This document shows, piece after piece, positions 1 through 10,718 of a stretch of DNA of 64,000 nt. Below the pieces are notes generated by a model. It did no database searches. It was not told the DNA's origin and worked only from the letters and a program-made list of their open reading frames with translations. Source of the DNA: Takakia lepidozioides. Its lineage: Eukaryota > Streptophyta > Takakiopsida > Takakiales > Takakiaceae. Every line of letters starts with the position of its first letter. Position 1 is the stretch's first letter. The translations under genes were made by a program, and so were the position numbers. The stretch covers positions 58,445,053 through 58,509,052 of the forward strand of contig CM060732.1 in assembly GCA_030704615.1 (NCBI GenBank), written 5' to 3'.

Positions 1-229
1 CATAGATAGATAGAGAAAGAGATAGAGCAGGACCACATGGTCACCACATGGGCCTTATCGCTAACTATAATGGAGCTGCAATTACTAAGGCATATGGTAG
101 CCTGCCACTATCTAGAATCTTGGAGCAGTGCATTCACTTATGCCTGATCTATCGGCATACTACATGGGTGTGTTAATTCCAATACCTAAGTGATCTAAAT
201 AGCTTCATAGTATTAGTGTATGTCCTCCA
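1..229 (-). repeat. Copia 3' LTR (truncated by window edge)
   Basis: This copy matches 4669-4886 closely. It carries an 11-base local duplication of the cacatgg-type motif near position 32-43 that the other LTR lacks. The inner boundary is set by the TG end at 229 and the adjacent purine tract. Confidence 0.9.
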
Positions 230-442
230 GTATCCCCTTTGCCAGATTGCTGAAGACTTGTCTATAGTGGTATGAATCTGGGATTGAGAGTTCTATGGAC
301 TATCCTACAGGAGCATACTGTTCTACTGGTTATACTTTACCCTATCCTATTTCTGATCCAGCAAGTTGACTCTATGATGCAACATGGTCTAAGTCTACTT
401 CTCCTTTTAGTATTTTCTCTCTAATGAAGTGGTAATGCACCT

Positions 443-1218
443 CTATGTGCTTAGTACGCACGTGTGAAACATTGGAGTGTTCCCCATTTTGATAGCACTG
501 GAATTATCACACCAAAGTTGAGTTGCCTTACCAATGAGGAAGCCAAGTTCCTGAGTAAGAGTCTGCAACCACATCCATTCTTTGGTACCTTCAGTTATGG
601 CTCGATACTCAGCCTCGGTTGACGACAAGGATACGGATGGCTGTCTCTTGCTCGACCATGTTACAGGTGATCCCCCAAGTTGGAACACAAATCCAGAGGT
701 AGATCGTCTTGTTTCTTGATCACCTGCCCAATTTGAGTCCACAAACCCGTCCAAACCTATTCCTCCTTCCGCGTAAAACATCAATCCAAAATCCATGGTT
801 CCCTTTAGGTAGCGGAATATCCTTTTGACTGCCTCCATGTGAGACTTTTGAGGTGCTGACATAAATCTACTTACCACCCTTACAGCGTAGCAAATGTCTG
901 GCCGTGTATTTGTCTAATAGATCAACTTTCCGACCATTTTTTGATACAAAGCTCATCTGCTCGCTCCTCTCCCATGTCAGCAATTAACTTCAAGTTCTCA
1001 ACCATGGGAGTTGGGCTTGTGTTGCATTCACTAAGACCTAGTTCCTTGAGCATGGCTTGGATATACCATCTCCGCGTCAGAAAAATCCCATTCGAGAAGT
1101 ACTTGAATTCTATGTGTAGAAAACCACCCAGTTGTGACATTCTGAACTTCTTGACAAGCTGCTGGGTTAACCACTCAATCTTTTCATTGTGATTCCCCGT
1201 CAAGAGCAAGTCATCCAC
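443..1218 (-). pseudogene. Copia reverse transcriptase C-terminus and RNase H remnant
   Basis: The upstream part (922-1218) begins inside the RT catalytic box (DDLLLTG, from a YVDDLLL-type motif) and continues with thumb sequence. After a frame break, 443-877 encodes the copia RNase H: a DSNWAGD motif, STSGFVF, SLSSTEAEYRA and a WCDNSSAI box are all visible. It is part of the pol polyprotein that copies element RNA into DNA. The frame break and the lost C-terminus make it non-functional. Confidence 0.88.
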
Positions 1219-1389
1219 GTATATAATTAGAATAATCAGCCTATCTCCTTCTCGGATGTAGTAGAGATTATGGTCTGCATTGCTTCTCTTGAGGCCTTGC
1301 TCCCGGGGAAATTTATCTATTTCTTCATACCACGCTCTCGGTGCTTGTTTCAGTCCATATAGGGCTTTAGCAAGCTTGCAAACCTTCCC

Positions 1390-2584
1390 TTAGTGCCCAC
1401 GAACCTCAAAGCCCTTGGGCTGCAACATGTAGACCTCCTCCTTGAGGCTTCCATTGAGAAAAGCCGTCTTGACATCAAGGTGCGACAATTTCCAATTATT
1501 TTTCGCGGCAAGAGCAATCAATGTCCTTAGTGTGCCCCATTTCATCACTGGGGTGAATGTCTCTTCATAATCAATTCCCTCCCCTTGCTCATAGCCGCGA
1601 GTGACAAGTCTGGCCTTGTGCTTGATATGATCTCCATCTGCATATTTCTTCTCCTTGAACACGCACTTAGAAGAAATTGGACGTTTTCCTGGATGCAAAT
1701 CAACAAGCTCCCACGTATTGTTTTCTTGTATAGAGTCCATCTCCTCTTGCATGGTTTCTCCAAATTGAATGGAGCACTGCCTGCTCAAAGAGGTAGGTTC
1801 CTCTGCATTTTCCAACATAGCAACGTAATCCTCTAGTCTTCGTGGTATTCTTCCGTTCCCGCATAGGCAACCTTCGAATTTGAGGAGCGAGTGGAGCAGG
1901 TGGCTGATCAAGCAAGACAGCTTCACTAGAGTTTTCACTTGAAGTGTTTCCAAAAATAGATGTATCGGAGAGTATATAAGGTGACTTGGAATCAGTTGAG
2001 AAGGGTACTTGATGTCTCCGACGAGGATTGCAAAGAATCATGAGACTGAGAGGGTGCAGGACTAGCTGGTAGATCAGGAGGAGCACTGGGTCTTTGATCA
2101 ACTTCTCGGAATATGAGGGTGGTTGTGTCATGATTGCACGATGCCCTTTGGTCGGGTGCACAACCAACATGAGACTCATCGAACTTAACATCCCTCGAAA
2201 CAAGTATACGTCTAATTGAGGATGATAGCACCGAAAGCCTTTAGACTCCAGATCGTATCCTATGAAGGCACATTTGACAGCTCTCGCTTCCAATTTCTCT
2301 TCCAAAACTCCGGAGATGACGAAGGTATGGTCGCTTCCCCGTGTGAGTCGCTGAAAAGGAGTTACTCCTGAATTGGCTCGTGTCGGTGATCTATTGATGA
2401 GGTAGTTCGCAGTGTTTACTACCTCGGCCCAAAGATAGTGGGTGCATCTGCTGTGGGTCATGCTACAAGCCCGCTCCATGATCGTCCGAATCTTTCTTTC
2501 GGGCGACTCCGTTGGAGTGTGAAGTCCTTGCCTCGGTAAGCTGTCGTAGAATGCCATGCTTATCAAGATAGTCCTGAAATTCAC
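1390..2584 (-). pseudogene. Copia integrase C-terminal half and reverse transcriptase N-terminal half
   Basis: One frame (1700-2584) carries the integrase core end (SPERKIRTIMERA, YLINRSPT) and the following GYDLESKGFRCY box. A second frame (1390-1953) carries the reverse transcriptase start: NNTWELVDLHPGKRP, KARLVTRGYEQGEGIDY, and LDVKTAFLNG, which contains the first catalytic aspartate. The two frames overlap, so at least one frameshift separates them. A further break at about 1390 precedes the YVDD portion. Confidence 0.88.
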
Positions 2585-2641
2585 AAGACATAAACCCCCC
2601 CCCCATCTGTGCGTTGGGTCTAAATGGATTTTCGAAAGTGG

Positions 2642-3440
2642 TTACATTCTATGAAAATTTCGAAAATAGGAGAAGGCTTCACTCTTTTCCTTGAGAAAAT
2701 AGACCCACGTGAAGCGACTGAAGTCGTCGGTAAAAGTAATGAAGTATCTTTTTCCTCCTTTTGATGGAACTGGCAGTGGCCCACAGAGATCAGAGTGAAT
2801 AAGTTGTAAGATTCCAGTGGCTCTGGAGTTGCTGGATTTAGGAACTCTCTCTCGACTTTGTTTGCCAAGTTGGCACCCTTCATAGGCAGTTTCGAAAATG
2901 GGCAGGTATGGAAGTCCAGTGGCCAACTCGTTCGAAGTCAAGTGATCATGAACTCCTCGGTGGTTCAGGTGACCCAATCGCTTATGCCAGAGTTTGACTA
3001 TATCAGATAGTGCGCCTAGAAGAATGTCATCAGATGATTCGAGAGATAGCACTTCATGACCTTTAGCTATTGTATCTAGCCTGTACAATCCATTGTAAGC
3101 ATCTCTGATTCCTCTGTCCGTAATTCTTCCACTTCTATCGATGAGAAGACACTTCCTGGAATCAAAGAGAGCAATGTGTCCATTGTCAACGAGAGTTCCT
3201 ACAGAAATCAAATTTTTCTTAAGCCCATGCACTTAAAGAACATTCTCGAGAGTCTTTATTTTCCCATTAGGGAAGTGAAGAAGTGGGACGAAGTGAGACT
3301 CTCCTCCTGCGGATTTGACACTTTGAGACTCTTCAGAAGGACTCGCCTTGATTTCATCTAATAGCTCTGCGTTTCCGTGACGTGCTTGGAGGCACCTGTG
3401 TCGAGGTACCAAGGTTCTCCCTTCATTTCTGCAGACAGGG
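2642..3440 (-). pseudogene. Copia protease and integrase N-terminal region remnant
   Basis: At about 3380-3400 the minus strand encodes the retropepsin active-site motif LDTGAS. Downstream (2642-3232) is the gag-pre-integrase zinc-binding region (HKRLGHLNHRG) and the integrase core start with the first catalytic aspartate (HSDLCGP) and TFTDDFSRFTWVYFL. The frame ends near 2642 and resumes in another frame in the next block. Protease and integrase are also out of register, with a stop between them near 3232. Confidence 0.85.
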
Positions 3441-3559
3441 CAGCCAAAGTTTCTTCGAAGAGCTCGGCCGGGCTGACCTCATCATGAGAATGCTCTTCTT
3501 TTTCTATGCAATGGATTCATCGTCCTTGGGATCCTCCAGTCTGAGTAAACGGCTCCTTT

Positions 3560-4343
3560 CCGGGGCGCTGACGCCAATAATGCTTTCCACACTTGTGGCA
3601 AACACCTCAAAAATTGTGGTTGCGTGTGGAGAGTTGTGGTTAGATGATCCAGTCCTCCTCCGATTGTTCAGCAAAGTGTGAAATCGGACCAGCAGCGCTT
3701 CTTCGTTCGTTAAAACTGGCGACTCTTGTGAATGGCAAGTCGAGTCTGCTCAAGCAGCAGTCGTCCAGTAAGCTCTTCAAGTGTGGGCATATATTTTTCA
3801 TTGCTGATCATGACTTGAACAAACGGAGTGTAGCTCTCCTGGGAGAGCATTGATGACTTGCTCGACAATGATTTCGTCGGCAGGAGTTGCATCGATCTCT
3901 GCCATCTGATTCAAGAGGCTCTTCACGGTCCACCATGAATTTTTCCACCGAAGCTGCTTCCTCCATCTTCCTCCATCTAAATTCAGCTGGCTAAATTTGT
4001 TGCGAATCATAAGACGTTGTGCGTTGTTTTTGGTGTCATAGAGACCCTGCAGAAGTTCCCAGAACTCCTTTGGATCAGTGACCTTCACAATGTAAGGAAT
4101 GATGTGGTCCCTGACGGATAACTTTAGTATGGCCAACGCCTTGCGCTTCAGTTTCTTCATCGTATTTTCATCAAGGTCAGCCTTGTCCTCGGCAGCTGTT
4201 GCGTCGGTAGTAAGCTCAAGGAGGTCCAAGAGGTCCTCTTTTTCCAACACAGTCTGCATCTTAAATTTCAACAAGGGATAGTTGCTTACACCATCCAACT
4301 TGTTAGACTCGGAAATGGAATATTCAAGCGTAGAAGCAGCCAT
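3560..4343 (-). pseudogene. Copia gag remnant (retrotransposon gag, UBN2-like)
   Basis: The ORF starts at an ATG at 4343 and has the copia gag layout: a short N-terminal domain with LDGVSNYPLLKFKMQTVL, then a helical capsid region with DPKEFWELLQGLYD and RLMIRNKFSQLNL. The frame closes at 3798. Past that break, near 3570-3605, the zinc knuckle is still recognisable (CHKCGKHYWRQRP). It lacks two residues before the histidine and the last cysteine, so metal binding is lost. Gag would package element RNA in cytoplasmic particles. Confidence 0.85.
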
Positions 4344-4581
4344 GATGATGCAATCACTACAGTCACTTGTCTAGGAGAGCTCTATGATGGAAGAATAAGC
4401 AGGTAGGATCAGAAGGAGAAAGAATAATACAAAAAACAAGATGATAGTAGCAAGGTGAAAGAACAAGATAATGAGGGTCAAATTTTTCTCACCACATGCG
4501 TACTCTGCAGGAAAGTCGAAGTACACGCTATATTAATATCGAATCTATAGATCTTGTAACCCGGGTGTTACCCCCTAACAA

Positions 4582-4594
4582 CGCTATGATACCA
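4582..4594 (-). other. Copia primer-binding site
   Basis: On the minus strand TGGTATCATAGCG directly follows the LTR end. TGGTATCA is the usual initiator-methionine-tRNA primer site of plant copia elements, which fixes both the LTR border and the element orientation. Confidence 0.85.
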
Positions 4595-4886
4595 TGTTGA
4601 AACACTCAGCCGTTCATATTCAACTACATAGAACACTGGAGGTGAGGGTACATATATAGTGTTTGTCACATAGATAGATAGAGAAAGAGATAGAGCAGGC
4701 CCACATGGGCCTTATCGCTAACTATAACGGAGCTGCAATTACTTAGGCATATCGTAGCCAACCACTATCTAGAATCTTGGAGCGGTGCATTCACTTATGC
4801 CTGATCTATCGGCATACTACATCGATGTGTTAATTCCAATACCTAAGTGATCTAAATAGCTTCATAGTAATAGTGTATGTCCTCCG
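4595..4886 (-). repeat. Copia 5' LTR
   Basis: About 292 bp. It is bounded on the right by divergence from the left copy after the shared tgtcctcc and on the left by the primer-binding site. The differences from the left copy are a handful of substitutions plus the 11-base indel, indicating an insertion that is not very recent. Confidence 0.88.
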
Positions 4887-7800
4887 GTAGCCACTAGGTC
4901 TACGATCATGAGCCTGGGTGTGGACTGCCTCAACACTCTTCCGGTGAAAAACTTTTCGAAAATCTGCTCGATACTTATGATTTTCTATTCCCCTCTCTTT
5001 CTCTCTATCTTGGTGGATCGTGTTTATATCAGGAAAATCAGTGACCAATGAGCCCCTTCAGCAAAAATCAGTTAGACAATTTTCAAAACACACTTGCAAG
5101 ATGCCAAATCACCTGTACGTAGTGAGATGGCTGAATGAAGTAGACAGCCTCATGATCAGGTAGGGGCTGCCAGCGTTTATGCAGATCCCCTACCACTGCA
5201 GCAGAGAGCCAATATAAGAGTGCCTCCACGCACATGGTCTTAGATAAGCATGTACGCACTTCATAGTAAAGAAGCATTCTATTGTCTGCACTTTGTATGC
5301 ACCTTGAGTAACTATCAAGAAAATATGAGGTCGCTGAGACGTGGAATTACGCACACTTAACTTTGCTTCTTTGCGGAGAAGAAGACGGAGAAATCGCTCT
5401 GAACAAGCTGCGACAGTGCGGATGTCTGGCGACGTGCGGCGACGGCCCAGATTCAGGCACGCCTCCACGAGGGCCTTCCCCAGCGTAAAGTCCATTCTGC
5501 CACGTGTAACATCCGAGCCTGACCAGGGCCCTTAGGCAGCGTAAAGTACTTCTCGAACCTGGCCAGGACCCTTATACGGCGTAAGGTTCCTCCCGAGCCT
5601 GACCCGGACCTTACGTTTGACGTTGATAATATTTTGGTTTGGAAAATACAAAGGAAAAAAACCAGCAGTGAGCGACAGCCACTCGCGTGACGTGGCGCTA
5701 TATTCCAGGAAATAAAGCCACCCAAAATACAAAATACAAAGGTTTTTTTCCTTAAAATTCTTAACATACAAAATAATATGAGCGTCGGAAGGATTGAGGA
5801 TCAACTGTCTATCCTCTGTGACTGTTAATCCAACGACCATGGATGGCATATCCGTCTCACCGAGACTACTGGGCTGCTGCTACGTCCGAGACCTGGTGAT
5901 CTCCTGCACAGACTACTTAAGGCAGCCGTGTTGGTACATACTCTCTTGTACATCTTGTGCTGGCGAGGCATAAGTAAGACCACCTCACGAGACAGATTAC
6001 AGTGACGCCATTTGGCATATTGAGCGCACCCGAGTGGACTCTAGCTAGTAGCATACTCCAGTAGCATGCATGCATGAACGGTGACAATTATCGCCAAAAC
6101 GTCCCCGTAAATAAATATATATCAGCCATCGTCCCTCCACTTGAATTGGATCAAAGCATCAAGGCTGAAGCCCGCCAGAGTCTATATCGAAGCTGGTGAA
6201 TGACGGATTCAGCAGCTTGGCTCTAGCGCTTATGTTCTAATTTCACAAACTAGATATGAAATGTTGGGCTTGTTATGGGGTGATACATATATCGAATTGG
6301 TCAATGCTCAAATTGTAGAGTCTAGTGCATTTGCTATCATCGACAAGAAACGCTGCAATATCACTTGTAAAGAAGAACTCGAGGCATCAAGAAACTTTAG
6401 GCCCACAATGCATCCAACAGTAGACCAAGTCTACAGGAAGCATTTCCAAAAAATGGTTAGCGTGCAGTAAGAGAGTGACGAAGATATATGTATGTATCCT
6501 CAATTCTATTTTATTAGAACCCAACCAATTAAGTGTCCTCTGCCTATATTTGCATAGTAACATAAGCTCATCGTTTCTTAAGATCTATGCGATCATGAAG
6601 CCATATCTCCATATTGAAGTGACCTTTCTACGTTGACTGTGATGCTCAGTTGGTGAGCCTAGAAATGTGAGAAAGTACAGGTTTAGACAACCCAGGTATT
6701 TGGTGTGAGCAGGTGGTTCCAAGGCACTCCCTTGCAATAGCGACTGTCACTGCTGGATGCTCCTCATCACAGATTGCCATCGCTAGCTTGAGCCGCTAAT
6801 ACTTTGTCAGCTACTTCTATTGGCCAGACCCCTAGTGTTCAACTCTAAGAAGACCGGAAGTTCTCCGCAACTCTTCAAAGGTAGGTGAGCATGCAATGTG
6901 AACTCGTATATTATTCTAAGCCAGTGCCATCGAATTGAGCACTGGTTGATGTTGTGTCCAACACTTTAGTCGGAGTTCCTACACAAACAGAGAAGGCCCC
7001 GGATGGGACAAGATACTAGCACCCAAGCAGACATCACCATCATACAATACTAATGCTTGGCCTGGCGTTACAGCTCTTGCAGGGCTTGCAAATCGCACCT
7101 GCCAACACAAACCCACAAAACGTCCCTTTTCACTGCATTTCTCACTGTTTCAAATGAATAAAACTAGTTTAGTTTTTTCCTTACTGTTCTACTTTGTCCC
7201 ATTGCCCTTGTCCTTGTGGGCGTTTTTTAAGTTTTTTTCTCCGCAGACGCTATAAAGTACCATTTGATTGGGGATTCCTCCTTGCCCTACGGGCTGTAGC
7301 AGGTCACTTGATGACCTGCTGATCCGGTCCTACCTACCTGTCAGGCCAAAGGAAGAGACAAGAGACTAGGCTGACCCACCAGCTGAAGGCAAAGGTGGGC
7401 AGCTTACTGGTCGGCAAGGGGAGAGGCATCTGCAGGCCCGCTGTCAAATCCCCACCCCTATATGCCCTGCTGCCCGCTGACCCCTATTGGGGATAAAAAA
7501 GATTGGACTCTAGCATGGACGGCGATGATACTGCCCGTGGTCCGCGGATCGGAGAGCCCGCCCTGTTCCCGGGCTGCCCGGTCCCCCGCTTCCCTATTCC
7601 AATTCCGTGGTCGGAAATAGGGCTGAAGGTGGGGAGCGTGAGGAGATTTGACTGGCAGCATGCGGACGACTTGCCTTAAGCTGCTTGTAGCCTCGGGCCT
7701 GGTGCATCGATGGAGTGCTACTTTTCTCAGAGTAGGAGGACGCGCTTTCTGTAAAAGGAAAGGCAGAGTGATGGAATGAATGTGGGCCGAATGCTGACCC

Positions 7801-8452
7801 AATTCGTGCGAGCATGCAGGGCACATAGACGTGTTTGCAAGCAGGTGGAGGATATGGCTTTGATTGTGGGCCCTCGGAAGAAGAGAAGTTACGGTGGGCT
7901 GTGGAGTAAGAGAAGAGCAGAGATGGAGTGGTGGGTCCAGATGTGGGAGGGTGGTGGGGCCGCCCAAAACTCAGCGGAGCTCTGTGCTATACAAGAGACC
8001 GGAAATGGTGTAGTTTGCACACTTGTACCCGAGTACTTACCCTGCGTTGGGAGTTGCATCCACATTGGGACCGGGGAGGAACATTGCTGACTTTGAATCC
8101 GAGCTTTCAGCTCGACACGGTAAGCGAGGGGGTACTGTGTTGAAGTCGTCATTGTGACCTGAAAATCTCAGTCCAGAAGTCTTGCTCGGGTTGAGTGGTG
8201 ATTCTGTCAGACCTAAACCCTGTAACATGGGCCCGAGGAATCGGAACCTGCGGGCGTGGGGGCTGTTGTATTTCTTTTCAACGTGCCTGCAGACAACGGG
8301 GGTTCAACAATGGCTGCATTGCGTTGCATTATTCTGTGCCGTTCAGATGGAGGCAGAGGAGCAGCTGTTCATACTCTTTGTCTCTCTTTCTTCAGGAATT
8401 CCCTGTTTGAACTCTTGAATCTGGTTGGAAATGCAGCTAGCGAAGAGTTACA
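4887..8452. other. Intergenic region and probable 5' region of the LCIB-like gene
   Basis: I find no ORF with recognisable protein features. It holds a short 40-bp-period repeat (5515-5615) and A/T-rich spacer to about 7.2 kb. From about 7.25 kb a more GC-rich stretch leads to the LCIB-like start codon. A pyrimidine tract ending in CAG at about 8393 could be the acceptor of a 5'-UTR intron. Confidence 0.5.
5515..5615. repeat. 40-bp tandem repeat, about 2.5 copies
   Basis: Copies begin at 5515, 5555 and 5595 with gagcctgacc / gaacctggcc / gagcctgacc, each followed by a gg-ccctta and a gcgtaa block. The period is exactly 40. A weaker related block lies just upstream at about 5471. Confidence 0.75.
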
Positions 8453-10718
8453 ATGGCCCAAGTGGATCCTCGTCAGGCTTCTCCCGAGGCCTTGAAGACG
8501 ATCTCGAAGTATTTCTCGTTAGCATTTGTTGACAGCAATTTCTTCACCGCCGCATATGACGCGCTCAAGGAGCTGGGTTTCACAAGGTACAGAGACCACA
8601 AATCTCTATGAATTTGAGTATGCGTAGCTCACATTTTACAGGCAACAGATTCCGAGTCCGGAGTGGTGTTATACTAGCTGAACTGGGTTTTAGCTGTGAG
8701 GGTTTTTGTTTCGTCAATGTTTATTGACCTTGAAATTGGAAAACGACAGGGGCACCACCATTGCTTTGGTGAATACATGCCGGGACGAACTTGCACGACC
8801 TATTTCTCACTTTTTTGATGAGGTCTGTTATAACCACAACTCCACACTGGGTACCATATCTAATCTACATCAGGCACAATGAAGCCTTCCAGGATCATAT
8901 CTGTCTGTCATATGCATGAGTCCCCCTTGAATGATGTGCTCTATCTGTTTGCTCAGTCTATCAATCAGAAATCTGGTATCTTACTCTTGGAAATTCCCTC
9001 CAGACAAAAGTGCTTCTGAGATGGGTGGAGGGTTTTTGCTATGCAGAAATATGGCCATTCCTTCAATCTCTCAGGCATTTCTGGTATAATGACTGCTGGA
9101 ACGTTGGGTTTCTTGGCTGCCACGTCACATGCTCCTTATAATCCTGATGGAAGGGACAAATGTAAGTGCTTAATAGCTGGTATTGATATGTCTTATACAC
9201 TGCTAGTACAGTGGTTGGGATGCGGAGTAATCTCAATTGTATAACCTGGTCTCCCACTTGAAAGCAAAATTCTTACTCACATCAAGCCCTTCCAACTGCC
9301 AATGTAAGCGGCTCTGACCTCACTGTAATGTGCTGTGTTGCAGATGTATTTTTCGCATCAACACACACTGCAGTTGATGAGAAGGGTATGTGCGTTTGTG
9401 TCAGTCTTTGTTGTTCTGTTACTTCAATTAACCCAGTAGTGGCTTTCCTTGGGGAGATCTTGCAGTTTTTACTGGCTCAAAAGCATGCCTGTTCCCGACG
9501 TTCAGGTGCAGAGGGTGTTGTGCTCAGAGAAGGGCAAAAGGACGTCTCAAAAGCATGTGGAGCTATTGAGGCAATCAAGGCTGAAATTGACTCTGGAGTC
9601 ACACAGGATGGCTCCATACGGGATGATAATATCGAGTATGATACCTTGAAAAGAAAGATTTTCTCAAAGGTACAAGGTTCTGCATGGTGATCGCTGTGCC
9701 CCTCCTGATCAGATTGTCTCATTCAAGTTGTCCTTCGGCCACATTTAAATGTCGGTGAAGGTTAATTTGCAGGTTTAATCTCTTGTCTATGCAGGATACT
9801 ATGCAGTCCTGGAGATAATATATGATATAATCGAAGTCCATGCAATTTTCTGATTTGTAATTCATAATCTGAAATGGAAATGGCAGTAGTTAATGGATTG
9901 CGACTGAGTTGGCTGCTTCATCCGCAACCATCCTGTCTGTCGTCACTTGAGTGGTTCATTGACTGGAGTACCTTACTTGCGCTGATGACTGCAGAGTCCT
10001 GGTGCTAGCCCAACCAATTTTGAACTGACAAAAATTACAGCTGAGGTATGGACACAAACTAATCTGCCTTAGGTGCTAAGTTGATGAAAAATCCTTTCTC
10101 AAGCCACACCTCCAGAAAAGTGTCACATGCAAGTGAAATTGATGGTTTGAATTGAGTTATGCAGGTTATCACCAGTGATCTCGAAGATTTGATCTCTAAG
10201 ACTGTTGACCCAGCTAATGCTGATTATGCCGTGCTCACTGGAATTCAAATTCATGCTGGAGTAGAGGGAGGCACAAGGACCCCAGATGCTTTCATTGATT
10301 ATATAGCACCTGGTAAGGGCTTCTGCTAATTTCTCCTCGTGTCCCCAGCAGTATATGTAAAAGAGCTGTTTTCCTGAGCATGAATGTATAACCATACTGG
10401 TGTGTCGTTTGGAGTGGTTTGAACTACTGAGCATGTGACTAACAAATTTGGTGTATGTCCGATTTGCTTGAGCCCTTCACTAAGCAAAACTCACAGGACA
10501 AAAGACTCGTCATCCATGGTGTGGAATGGCGTAGAAAGGTCTGTTCTGTCTGAATAAGAACTTTGACATTGAGCACTGAACGAGAGAATTTCTGTCGGCT
10601 ATCTGAGAGTTTCACTGACTTGTAATTGCCCACTACAGTGGCTTCATATGCCGTGATTGGAGGTACAAAATATGACCTCAAAACTGACGGCAAAAAATAC
10701 TTCGTCGAGAAGGCCTGA
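8453..10718 (+). CDS. LCIB/LCIC-family protein (beta-carbonic-anhydrase fold), eight exons
   Basis: Exons 8453-8586, 8750-8822, 9047-9161, 9344-9385, 9506-9669, 9995-10045, 10165-10312 and 10639-10718 all have GT-AG borders, and their phases chain to 268 residues. Visible motifs are TTIALVNTCRDELARP (Cys55), TSHAPYNPDGRDKYVFF, STHTAVDEKG (His115), SKACGAIEA (Cys139) and, near the end, ADYAVLTGIQIH. The Cys-Arg-Asp, His and Cys-Gly-Ala layout matches the limiting-CO2-inducible LCIB/LCIC family, which adopts a beta-carbonic-anhydrase fold and in green algae acts around the pyrenoid in CO2 concentration. An in-frame TAG lies 12 bases before the ATG, so no long transit peptide is visible and the compartment is open. 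The acceptor of exon 5 could also be 9512. The exon structure is firm; the family call is from memory of motifs. Confidence 0.75.

Larger units (their letters stand above)
1..4886 (-). mobile_element. Degenerate Ty1/copia LTR retrotransposon
   Basis: Read on the minus strand the order is LTR, primer-binding site, gag, protease, integrase, reverse transcriptase, RNase H, polypurine tract, LTR. Integrase before reverse transcriptase is the copia arrangement. The LTRs run from TGGAGG to TTCAACA. A purine tract (AAAGGGGATAC) lies immediately inside the left LTR. Coding frames are broken by several frameshifts and stops, so this copy cannot be autonomous. The window cuts off the outer 74 bp or so of the left LTR, so the target-site duplication cannot be checked. 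Confidence 0.93.

Noticed and set aside
7458-8152. Overlapping ORFs on both strands upstream of the LCIB-like gene
   Set aside because: GC-rich stretch open by chance in several frames; no motif, and mutually exclusive frames of similar length.
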